Positions 1-5,242 of a stretch of DNA of 7,611 nucleotides are shown piece after piece. The DNA lies in NCBI GenBank assembly GCA_017560955.1, contig JAFZDV010000259.1, positions 1-7,611 of the forward strand, in the 5' to 3' direction. The stretch comes from Anaerotignum sp. (GTDB lineage: Bacteria; Bacillota; Clostridia; Lachnospirales; Anaerotignaceae). The notes below the pieces were generated by a model. The model ran no database searches and was not told the DNA's origin. It worked only from the letters and a program-made list of their open reading frames with translations. Every line of letters starts with the position of its first letter. The stretch's first letter is position 1. Both the position numbers and the translations under genes were made by a program.

Positions 1-177
1 AATCGTGCGGAAGAAGCATTGGGATTTCCTCTGACAGAAAAACAGATCGGCGGCAAAGGCGGCGGTGGCAGCATTTTGACGGCGGAAGCACTTGCGTTCT
101 TGGAAAAATATGAGGCATATCGGGAGGCTTGTTATGAAGCAAACAGAAAATTATATATGGAATTCTTTTCTGAATAG
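1..177 (+). CDS. ModE-type winged-helix regulator, C-terminal fragment (5' end outside window)
   Basis: The frame is open from the first base and ends at TAG 175-177, giving 59 residues. They contain LGFPLTEKQIGGKGGGGS followed by ILTAEALAFLEKYEAYR. This matches the end of the ModE N-terminal DNA-binding domain, where a GGKGGGG wing is followed by LT and a long helix (E. coli ModE has ATGGKGGGGAVLT). Known ModE proteins repress molybdate uptake or regulate molybdoenzyme genes. The protein stops about 17 residues after the LEKYEAYR helix, so it lacks the C-terminal molybdate-binding (Mop/TOBE) domains of E. coli ModE. HTH-only ModE proteins are common in Clostridia, and how they sense molybdenum is less clear. 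Its last 44 bases overlap the next gene, which implies translational coupling and a shared molybdenum role. The family call is firm; the regulated genes cannot be read from this fragment. Confidence 0.85.
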   Translation, partial: NRAEEALGFPLTEKQIGGKGGGGSILTAEALAFLEKYEAYREACYEANRKLYMEFFSE

Positions 178-1222
178 CGGCAAGAAGCACCTGATTCTGA
201 CAGGTACCCACCGTGCCGGTAAAACAACGCGTTTTCAGGCGTTGTGTAATTATCTGAAAGAGGCCGGAGAGCCCTTGCCTGGTATTACGACCTATGCTGT
301 GCCCGGGAAAGAAGTGCTTCTAAAAGACAATGAAAACGGACAGGAAATGAAGATTGGGGTTTTTGATCCAGAAATGAAAGGCAGCCCCATGCGTACTGTG
401 AAAGAAGGTTTTTCTGAGCTGGGTTGTCCTGCACTTTATCGTATGGCAGAAACGAAAGGCTCCTGGGTATCTATCGATGAACTGGGTTTTCTGGAAAGCA
501 ATGAACTAAGTTTTCAGGCGGCAGTCAGAAATGTTTTTGATAAAAAAAGAGTACTTGCGGTACTAAGAAAACAGGATATCTCTTTCCTGAATGAACTGAA
601 AGAAAGAAACGATGTTTATCTGGTGGATCTGGATCAGCTGCATAGAAAAGTTGGTTGTGTGATCATGGCATCGGGTAAGAGTGTCCGTTTTGGCGACAAT
701 AAACTTTTTGCAGAACTAAACGGCAAGACATTTTTACAAAGAGCACTGGAACTGACAGAAGGTATCTTTGTGAAAAGAGTGGTGGTTACCAGAGATGCAG
801 ATGCCGCAGAGTATTGCAGAGCAAAGGATGTGGATGTGATTTTTCACGACCTTCCTTTCAGAAGTGATACTGTTCGCATAGGGACTGAGTTTATGGAAGA
901 TATGGACGGTATTGTTTTCTGTGCTTGCGACCAGCCCATGCTGCGCAGGGAAAGTCTGCTGAAACTGAGAAATGCCTTTTCTTTTGAACAGAAGGAACTT
1001 CTTCGTCTTGCAGTGAAAGAGAAGCAGGGAATGCCTGCGTTATTTGGGAAAAAATATATAGATGAACTGAAAAATCTTCCGGAAGGAAAGGGTGGTTCTT
1101 ATATCCTGAAAAAGCATGAAAATGAATTGGAATGTATTCAGGTGGAAGATCCATTGGAACTTTTTGATGTAGATACAAAGGAAGATTTGGAAATATTAAA
1201 GAAAAGTGCCATTTTTTTATAA
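134..1222 (+). CDS. Fusion protein: THEP1-like P-loop NTPase + MobA/MocA-type nucleotidyltransferase (probable molybdenum cofactor maturation)
   Basis: I place the start at ATG 134 because GGGAGG (122-127) sits six bases ahead of it. An in-frame ATG at 92 has no such site and would add 14 unlikely residues. The protein has 362 residues. Residues 18-170 look like a THEP1-type nucleoside-triphosphatase: Walker A GTHRAGKTT (24-32) and a Walker B-like WVSIDELGFLE (111-121). Residues 173-362 look like a MobA-like NTP transferase: VIMASGKSVRFGDNK (176-190) is the nucleotide-binding loop, CDQPM (265-269) carries the metal-binding Asp, GKGGSYILKKH (318-328) follows, and FDVDTKEDLE (344-353) is the typical C-terminal motif. 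The transferase half is closest in layout to MocA, which attaches CMP to molybdopterin for xanthine-dehydrogenase-type enzymes. The ModE-like gene directly upstream supports a molybdenum role. The nucleotide used (CTP or GTP) and the job of the NTPase half are not shown. Both halves appear intact. Confidence 0.82.
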   Translation: MKQTENYIWNSFLNSGKKHLILTGTHRAGKTTRFQALCNYLKEAGEPLPGITTYAVPGKEVLLKDNENGQEMKIGVFDPEMKGSPMRTVKEGFSELGCPALYRMAETKGSWVSIDELGFLESNELSFQAAVRNVFDKKRVLAVLRKQDISFLNELKERNDVYLVDLDQLHRKVGCVIMASGKSVRFGDNKLFAELNGKTFLQRALELTEGIFVKRVVVTRDADAAEYCRAKDVDVIFHDLPFRSDTVRIGTEFMEDMDGIVFCACDQPMLRRESLLKLRNAFSFEQKELLRLAVKEKQGMPALFGKKYIDELKNLPEGKGGSYILKKHENELECIQVEDPLELFDVDTKEDLEILKKSAIFL

Positions 1223-1237
1223 GGAAAATGGCACTTT
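1203..1237 (+). terminator. Perfect 13-bp hairpin at the end of the NTPase-MocA gene (terminator-like, weak T-tract)
   Basis: AAAGTGCCATTTT (1203-1215) and AAAATGGCACTTT (1225-1237) are perfect inverted repeats around a 9-base loop that contains the stop codon. The 3' arm ends in TTT but is followed by CTGTTG instead of a clean T-run. It may therefore terminate weakly or protect the 3' end of the transcript. It ends three bases before the xpt -35 box. Confidence 0.65.
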
Positions 1238-1240
1238 CTG

Positions 1241-1269
1241 TTGATATGATAACTTTTTTTCAGTATAAT
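1241..1269 (+). promoter_or_regulatory. Housekeeping (sigma-A type) promoter of xpt
   Basis: TTGATA (1241-1246) and a perfect TATAAT (1264-1269) are separated by the ideal 17 bases. Transcription should start near A1276, leaving a leader of about 38 bases ahead of the xpt ATG. I find no operator in it. Confidence 0.85.
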
Positions 1270-1313
1270 TTTATCAGTAAAAGTAAAGAGGGTATACGGG
1301 GAGGGAATAACGA

Positions 1314-1898
1314 ATGAATTTTCTTGAAGAAAGAATTTTAAAAGACGGCGTTGTAAAAGAAGGTAATGTTCTGAAAGTTGACAGTTTCCTGAATCACCAG
1401 ATGGATATTGATCTGATCAATGAAATGGGCAGAGAATGGAAACGTCGTTTTGCAGATAAAAATATCAATAAAATTCTGACAATTGAAGCATCCGGTATCG
1501 GTATTGCCTGCATTGTAGCACAGCATTTTGGTGTGCCTGTGGTATTTGCAAAAAAAGCAAAAAGTATCAACATCGATGGTGATGTATATGTTGCAGAAGT
1601 AAAATCTTTCACACATAAAAAAGTAAATCAGGTTATTCTGTCTAAGAGTTTCCTGAACAGCGATGACCATGTTCTGCTGATCGATGACTTCCTGGCAAAT
1701 GGCGATGCTCTGCAGGGTCTGATTTCCATCTGTAACGAAGCAGGTGCGACAGTAGAAGGTATTGGTATTGCGATTGAAAAAGGTTTCCAGATCGGTGGTA
1801 CAGTAATCAGAAACTTTGGTTATGATCTGGAATCTCTGGCTATCGTTGAAGGCATGAATCACGAAACAGGTGAAGTGTTCTTCAGAAAACAGGATTGA
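1314..1898 (+). CDS. xpt: Xanthine phosphoribosyltransferase
   Basis: This cytosolic purine salvage enzyme transfers the phosphoribosyl group of PRPP to xanthine, giving XMP. The product has 194 residues, the same length as B. subtilis Xpt, and appears complete. The PRPP-binding signature [13 protein letters not shown] is at residues 120-132 with its acidic pair D124-D125. IEASGIG (58-64) and FAKKAKS (78-84) are further type I PRTase elements, and the N-terminal [10 protein letters not shown] is typical of Xpt. GGGGAGGG (1298-1305) lies eight bases ahead of ATG. The gene stands alone between its own promoter and terminator, without the pbuX permease gene that accompanies it in Bacillus. Its leader is too short for the purine riboswitch often found ahead of xpt, so purine control, if any, must work in another way. 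Confidence 0.95.
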   Translation: MNFLEERILKDGVVKEGNVLKVDSFLNHQMDIDLINEMGREWKRRFADKNINKILTIEASGIGIACIVAQHFGVPVVFAKKAKSINIDGDVYVAEVKSFTHKKVNQVILSKSFLNSDDHVLLIDDFLANGDALQGLISICNEAGATVEGIGIAIEKGFQIGGTVIRNFGYDLESLAIVEGMNHETGEVFFRKQD

Positions 1899-1922
1899 TA
1901 AAAAACTTGATTATGAAAGAAG

Positions 1923-1956
1923 AAAAACCTTTCCTTGTGGAAAGGTTTTTTTGTTT
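1923..1956 (+). terminator. Intrinsic terminator of xpt
   Basis: AAAAACCTTTCC (1923-1934) pairs perfectly with GGAAAGGTTTTT (1939-1950) around the loop TTGT, and the T-run continues to 1952 and again at 1954-1956. It starts 24 bases after the xpt stop codon. This is a classic Rho-independent terminator. Confidence 0.92.
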
Positions 1957-1994
1957 GGAAAATATTTATGAGTCAATTTGGCACTATTTGTAAC

Positions 1995-2023
1995 TTGACA
2001 AGATTATTTGACTGTGTTAAAAA
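1995..2023 (+). promoter_or_regulatory. Probable sigma-A type promoter of the ECF sigma factor gene
   Basis: A perfect TTGACA (1995-2000) is followed after 17 bases by TAAAAA (2018-2023), which is preceded by TG at 2015-2016 as in an extended -10. The start point would be near 2030, leaving about 25 bases of leader with the ribosome binding site. A second pairing, TTGACT (2008-2013) with TAGAAA (2031-2036), has the same spacing but would start transcription inside the ribosome binding site, so I prefer the first. An AGTCAA/TTGACT inverted repeat (1971-1976 and 2008-2013) flanks the -35 box and could bind a regulator. Confidence 0.55.
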
Positions 2024-2054
2024 GAATAACTAGAAAAAACAAAGGGGTGATTGC

Positions 2055-2561
2055 TTGAAAATTTTTGAAAGCCTTTACCGGGAATATTATCAGAAAGTAT
2101 ACGCTTTTTTGTACCGTCTTTGTGCCGATGGGGATCTGGCGGAGGATCTGACTCAGGAAACTTTCCTGCAGGCCTATAAATCCTTCCATAAATTCCGTGG
2201 TGAATGTGAGGTATTCACCTGGCTGGCGGCCATAGGGAAGCATACATATTTCAAATATCTGAAAAAGAAAAAACTTCATCTGGATGCGGCCAATCTGGAA
2301 CTGGTAGCCCAAAGTTATATGAAGGGAGATGTCAGTCCGGAGGAACATGTCCACAAGAAAGATGTTGAAGGCGCGGTGCGAAAAGTGGTGGATACCATTC
2401 CCAAAAAATATCGGGATGTTGTTCTGCTGCGTATCTATGCGGAACTTCCCTTTTCTCAGATTGCACAGATTCTGAAAATCAGTGAAAGTTCTGCAAAGGT
2501 TATTTATTTCAGAGCGAAGAAAATGCTGATGGAGGTGTTAAAAGATGAGCTGGAAATGTGA
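2055..2561 (+). CDS. ECF-family RNA polymerase sigma factor
   Basis: The protein directs RNA polymerase to a small set of promoters, normally when released from its anti-sigma factor. It has 168 residues, the usual ECF length, with sigma region 2 at about 4-72 (core-binding motif DLTQETFLQAY at 31-41, then FRGECEVFTWLAAIGKH) and region 4 at about 106-163 (DTIPKKYRDVVLLRIYAELPF with a helix-turn-helix over 133-154). Region 3 is absent, as expected for the group. The start is a TTG, chosen because AAAGGGGTGA (2041-2050) is correctly placed and no in-frame ATG exists before residue 89. The gene overlaps the anti-sigma gene by 17 bases, so the two are translationally coupled. The subgroup cannot be fixed by eye, though its features are compatible with SigW/YlaC-like factors. 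The fatty acid operon downstream is a candidate target. Confidence 0.93.
   Translation: MKIFESLYREYYQKVYAFLYRLCADGDLAEDLTQETFLQAYKSFHKFRGECEVFTWLAAIGKHTYFKYLKKKKLHLDAANLELVAQSYMKGDVSPEEHVHKKDVEGAVRKVVDTIPKKYRDVVLLRIYAELPFSQIAQILKISESSAKVIYFRAKKMLMEVLKDELEM
2531..2537 (+). promoter_or_regulatory. Ribosome binding site of the anti-sigma gene, inside the sigma gene
   Basis: GGAGGTG lies within the sigma factor coding sequence, seven bases ahead of the anti-sigma ATG at 2545. It fixes that start and shows that the two products are made from one coupled transcript. Confidence 0.85.
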
Positions 2562-2850
2562 TGTGGTGACAGATCTTGCGCCCCTGTATCATGACGGCGT
2601 GGCAAGCAAAGCCAGCAGAAAACTGGTAAAAGAACACTTGAGAGAATGCCCCGAATGCAGGGCTTATTATAAAAAATATAGTCCTGTTGAGGGCATCAAA
2701 ATGGATATGCCCATTTCTGATGCAGAGGATTTTGTGCTGCTGGCAAAGCAGATGCGCAGACGAAGACTGCTGCTTTGGGGTGGTTTTCTGTCCTATGTGA
2801 GTGCAACAGTGGTTGCTCTGGTACTGTATTGGGTGAAGAAAAACAGATAA
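2545..2850 (+). CDS. Membrane-anchored zinc-binding anti-sigma factor (zf-HC2/ZAS domain)
   Basis: The 101-residue product should hold the preceding sigma factor inactive at the membrane. The cytoplasmic half carries the ZAS zinc motif C5, H31, C35, C38, with HLRECPEC as the HxxxCxxC core. A run of four arginines (71-74) then precedes one hydrophobic helix at about 75-97. The arginines predict that the N terminus is inside the cell. Only the four residues KKNR follow the helix, so there is no extracytoplasmic sensor domain and little room for the site-1 protease cleavage seen with RsiW. A signal could act through the membrane itself, a partner protein or the zinc-thiol centre; that is inference. 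Overlap with the sigma gene and the family motif make the pairing firm. Confidence 0.9.
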   Translation: MSWKCDVVTDLAPLYHDGVASKASRKLVKEHLRECPECRAYYKKYSPVEGIKMDMPISDAEDFVLLAKQMRRRRLLLWGGFLSYVSATVVALVLYWVKKNR

Positions 2851-2886
2851 TTTTTGAAAAAAATAAAAAAATTTTAAAAAATTTTT
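2851..2886. other. Very AT-rich A/T-tract spacer
   Basis: This stretch after the anti-sigma stop is almost only runs of A and T (only one G). I see no gene in it. Such tracts can curve DNA, but I cannot test this by eye. Confidence 0.4.
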
Positions 2887-2936
2887 AAATGCTAAAAATG
2901 TTGAGAACTCAACGATTTTTGGCATTTTTTTGTTTT
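2887..2936 (+). terminator. Strong intrinsic terminator between the sigma/anti-sigma pair and the fab operon
   Basis: AAATGC, T, AAAAAT and GTTGAG (2887-2905) pair with CTCAAC, ATTTTT, G and GCATTT (2908-2927), with one T-G wobble and one bulged G at 2914. That gives about 19 paired positions around a tiny loop (GAAC if the innermost pair opens). It is followed by TTTT-G-TTTT (2928-2936). The fab operon should therefore need its own promoter. Confidence 0.88.
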
Positions 2937-2976
2937 CGGTAAAAATTTTTTCGGAAAATTCGTGTAACCTTTTCGG
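2933..2976 (+). repeat. Three direct copies of TTTTCGG ahead of fabH
   Basis: TTTTCGG occurs at 2933-2939, 2948-2954 and 2970-2976, with start-to-start spacings of 15 and 22 bases. The last copy lies inside the predicted fabH promoter, next to its -35 element. They could be regulator sites or a product of local base composition. Confidence 0.5.
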
Positions 2977-2992
2977 AATTCTGAGGTACTAA
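2963..2992 (+). promoter_or_regulatory. Candidate ECF-type promoter of the fab operon
   Basis: TGTAAC (2963-2968), followed by CTTTT, is one base from the SigW-type -35 TGAAAC. After exactly 16 bases comes GGTA (2985-2988), one base from the -10 CGTA. Transcription would start near 2996, giving a leader of about 55 bases. I find no good sigma-A promoter between the terminator and fabH. AGGTACTAA (2984-2992) also resembles half of the FapR operator as I remember it from B. subtilis (TTAGTACCT in reverse), but the other half is missing. Confidence 0.5.
2973..2984. promoter_or_regulatory. Short palindrome in the fab promoter spacer (possible operator)
   Basis: TCGGAATTCTGA is a 12-base inverted repeat with a single mismatched pair (TCnGAATTCnGA). 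It sits between the predicted -35 and -10 elements, where a bound repressor would block polymerase. It contains an EcoRI-type GAATTC core, so a chance palindrome is possible. Confidence 0.35.
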
Positions 2993-3010
2993 GTTATCGA
3001 AACCAAAAAT

Positions 3011-3047
3011 TGGGAGAAAAAAAGTTCTCCTAGGAAGATGGAGGAAC
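3011..3047 (+). promoter_or_regulatory. fabH leader with two mutually exclusive hairpins, one covering the ribosome binding site
   Basis: TGGGAGAA (3011-3018) can pair with TTCTCCTA (3025-3032), eight pairs including one G-U, loop of six. The same GTTCTCC (3024-3030) can instead pair with GGAGGAAC (3040-3047) with one bulged G. That second fold buries the fabH ribosome binding site GGAGG (3040-3044), seven bases ahead of the ATG. This has the shape of a translational switch, but no known riboswitch or leader family is recognised. Confidence 0.4.
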
Positions 3048-3051
3048 AATA

Positions 3052-4008
3052 ATGAGCTTTCGTGTATTGGGTACAGGCAGCTATGCACCGCCCAAAGTAG
3101 TGACCAATGACGACTTGTCACAATTTTTAGATACCAGCGATGATTGGATCAGACAGAGGGTGGGTGTAAAGGAACGTCATTTCAGCGTGAACGAAACAGC
3201 AGCAGATATGGCTGCAAAGGCAGCAAGCACTGCTATCGAAAACAGCGGCGTGAATCCCGAAGAAATTGACCTCATTCTGCTGGCAACTATTTCAGGCGAA
3301 AGTCAGGTGCCTTCTACCGCATGCATGGTACAGGGACTTCTTGGGCTGAACTGTATGGCACTGGAAGTGAATGCGGCCTGTTCTGCTTTTGATTTTGCAC
3401 TGGAAACAGTGGCAGGTTACTTTGCCAGAGGAAAGGTGAGAAAAGCACTGGTAATCGGTGCAGAAAGAATGAGCCGTATCCTTGATTTTACGGATAGAGG
3501 CACAGCAGTTATTTTCGGCGACGGCGCAGGGGCGCTGGTTCTGGAAGCAGGTGAAAACTATATTGACTCTGTTTTTTATGTGCAGGGTGATGATGAAGTC
3601 ATTGGATGTGGGCTGCCCGTGGGCAATTCCCCTTATTACGAAAGAGGCCAGGAAAAGAAACCACTGGCATATATGGATGGTCAGGCCACATTTAAATTTG
3701 CAGTTAATGCTATTGTAAATGATTGCAACGAACTGGTGAGAAGAAATGGGCTGACATACGATGATATCGCTTATATCGTGCCTCATCAGGCAAATATGCG
3801 TATCATCGATTTCGCCAGCAGAAAGCTGAAAGTTCCTATGGAAAAATTCAGCGTAAACATCGACAGATTTGGCAATACATCTTCCGCAAGCATTCCTATG
3901 ATGCTGGATGAATTAAACAGAGCAGGGAAATTGAAGCGTGGAGATTTATTATTACTGCCGGCCTTTGGCGGCGGTCTGGCAAGCGCATGCTGCTTGCTGA
4001 AATGGTAA
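3052..4008 (+). CDS. fabH: 3-oxoacyl-ACP synthase III (KASIII), initiates fatty acid synthesis
   Basis: FabH condenses an acyl-CoA primer with malonyl-ACP to start each fatty acid chain, so it influences chain branching and overall flux. The 318-residue product has the full Cys-His-Asn triad: C110 in VNAACSAF, H245 in PHQAN and N275 in DRFGNTSSAS. W32 and R36 (DWIRQRVG) match the CoA-binding residues of the E. coli enzyme, and FGDGAGALVLE (155-165) is the usual thiolase-fold motif. It looks complete and active. It is the first gene of the operon, following a terminator and a candidate ECF promoter, with GGAGG seven bases ahead of ATG. Primer preference (acetyl or branched) cannot be read reliably from sequence alone. 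Confidence 0.97.
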   Translation: MSFRVLGTGSYAPPKVVTNDDLSQFLDTSDDWIRQRVGVKERHFSVNETAADMAAKAASTAIENSGVNPEEIDLILLATISGESQVPSTACMVQGLLGLNCMALEVNAACSAFDFALETVAGYFARGKVRKALVIGAERMSRILDFTDRGTAVIFGDGAGALVLEAGENYIDSVFYVQGDDEVIGCGLPVGNSPYYERGQEKKPLAYMDGQATFKFAVNAIVNDCNELVRRNGLTYDDIAYIVPHQANMRIIDFASRKLKVPMEKFSVNIDRFGNTSSASIPMMLDELNRAGKLKRGDLLLLPAFGGGLASACCLLKW

Positions 4009-4045
4009 ACGAAAATATTTAAGACAAAAAAGGAGAACGAAAATT

Positions 4046-4270
4046 ATGGTATTCGAAAAAATCGCAGCACTGCTGGCAGAAAAACTGGAATGTGAAGCAA
4101 CAGAAATCAAAATGGAAACAGAATTCAGCGCACTGGGCATTGACTCTCTGGATGTTATGGAACTTCTGATGACTCTGGAAGAAGAATTCGGCACAGAAAT
4201 CGAAATGGGCGAAAACAAGGTAAATACAGTTGCTGAACTGACAGCGCTGATTGAAGCAAAACTGGCTTAA
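4046..4270 (+). CDS. acpP: Acyl carrier protein
   Basis: This small acidic protein carries growing acyl chains on a phosphopantetheine arm for all the other Fab enzymes. It has 74 residues, normal for the family. The attachment site is S34 in GIDSLDVMEL, with the expected acidic helix II after it (LMTLEEEFGTEI), which is the docking surface for partners. AGGAG lies ten bases ahead of the ATG. The gene is set apart by gaps of 37 and 21 bases while the later genes overlap, and it has its own strong ribosome binding sequence. That fits the higher output usually needed for ACP. Nothing is missing or unusual. Confidence 0.97.
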   Translation: MVFEKIAALLAEKLECEATEIKMETEFSALGIDSLDVMELLMTLEEEFGTEIEMGENKVNTVAELTALIEAKLA

Positions 4271-4291
4271 AGAGAAAAGGAGGACGACGAT

Positions 4292-5242
4292 ATGATCGTT
4301 TCACCGATTTGTGAGATGCTCGGCATTGAATATCCCATTTTCCAGGGCGGCATGGCATGGATCGCAGACAGCAGACTGGCAGCAGCTGTTTCTAATGGCG
4401 GTGGTTTGGGTATTATTTCTGCTATGAATGCAGGCGGCGAATATCTGAGAGAACAGATCAGGATCGCAAGAGAACTGACAGACAAACCTTTTGGCGTGAA
4501 TATCATGCTGATGAGCCCCCATGTGGAAGAAGTGGCAAAAATCGTTGCAGAGGAAAAAGTAGCGGTCGTGACAACAGGCGCAGGCATTCCAACAAAATAC
4601 ATTCCCATGTGGAAAGAAGCAGGAATCAGGGTGATTCCCGTAGCAGCTTCTGTGGCGGCAGCAAAAATGATGGCACGTGCAGGCGCAGATGCTGTCATTG
4701 CGGAAGGCGGCGAATCGGGCGGTCATATCGGCGAAATGTCCACAATGCCGCTGGTGCCTCAGGTGATAGATGCGGTAGATATTCCCGTACTGGCGGCTGG
4801 TGGCATCGGCGATGGCAGAGGGATCGCGGCGGCATTCATGCTGGGCGCAGTTGGTGTGCAGATGGGCACGCGTTTCCTTTTGGCGGAAGAATGCGGCGTA
4901 CACCAGAATTACAAGGACATGGTCCTGAAAGCAACAGACATTTCCACAACAGCTACAGGCAGACGTTTTGGCGGCAGTACCTGTCGTGTTCTGAAGAATC
5001 AGTTTGCCCGTAACTTCCTGAAACTGGAGTATGAACCGGAAACTACTGCGGAGATGGTTGACCAGTTGGGGATAGGTGCCCTGAGAAAAGCGGCTGTGGA
5101 AGGCGATACAAAAGAAGGCTGTTTCATGGCAGGTCAGATTTCCGGCATGGTGAAGAAAGCACAGCCCGCAGCGGAAATGATCCGTGAAATCGCAGAAGAA
5201 GCGGAAGAATTACTGAAAGGAGCAGCAAAATGGGTAAAATAG
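4292..5242 (+). CDS. fabK: Enoyl-ACP reductase II, FMN-dependent
   Basis: FabK performs the last reduction of each elongation cycle, converting trans-2-enoyl-ACP to acyl-ACP with NAD(P)H and bound FMN. The 316-residue protein is a nitronate-monooxygenase-type TIM barrel: PIFQGGMAWIAD (15-26), SNGGGLGIIS (34-43), the AEGGESGGHIG loop (137-147) with catalytic H145, the phosphate-binding AAGGIGDGRG (168-177) and GVQMGTRFL (188-196). It is distinguished from other family members by its place between acpP and fabD. FabK enzymes are known to resist triclosan, which targets FabI. No fabI is visible here. AAGGAGG (4277-4283) precedes the ATG, and the end overlaps fabD by 13 bases. Confidence 0.95.
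   Translation: MIVSPICEMLGIEYPIFQGGMAWIADSRLAAAVSNGGGLGIISAMNAGGEYLREQIRIARELTDKPFGVNIMLMSPHVEEVAKIVAEEKVAVVTTGAGIPTKYIPMWKEAGIRVIPVAASVAAAKMMARAGADAVIAEGGESGGHIGEMSTMPLVPQVIDAVDIPVLAAGGIGDGRGIAAAFMLGAVGVQMGTRFLLAEECGVHQNYKDMVLKATDISTTATGRRFGGSTCRVLKNQFARNFLKLEYEPETTAEMVDQLGIGALRKAAVEGDTKEGCFMAGQISGMVKKAQPAAEMIREIAEEAEELLKGAAKWVK

Noticed and set aside
92..133. Upstream in-frame ATG that would extend the NTPase-MocA protein by 14 residues
   Set aside because: It has no ribosome binding site, while ATG 134 has GGGAGG six bases upstream and gives a normal N terminus for a P-loop NTPase.
559..567. GGTACTAAG, the same bases as the FapR-like half-site ahead of fabH
   Set aside because: It lies inside the NTPase-MocA coding region with no promoter. 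It shows that this 9-mer can occur by chance and lowers the weight of the site at 2984-2992.
1276..1313. Purine riboswitch in the xpt leader
   Set aside because: Only about 38 transcribed bases are available and no three-way junction or aptamer sequence is present.
1338..1862. Long minus-strand open frame (174 codons) opposite xpt
   Set aside because: Its composition is rich in Cys, Phe and His with no family motif, and it is the mirror of a clearly real gene.
1989..2014. TGTAAC ahead of the sigma gene as an ECF autoregulatory promoter
   Set aside because: At the required 16-base spacing the -10 position reads ACTG, which does not fit CGTA; the overlapping TTGACA promoter is better.
2851..3051. 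Hidden small gene or small RNA between the anti-sigma gene and fabH
   Set aside because: No start codon with a ribosome binding site leads to a sensible frame; the space is explained by an A/T spacer, a terminator, a promoter and a leader.
4609..5013. Second plus-strand frame (134 codons) inside fabK
   Set aside because: It is Arg/Cys/Gly-rich out-of-frame reading of a GC-richer part of fabK and has no independent start signal.
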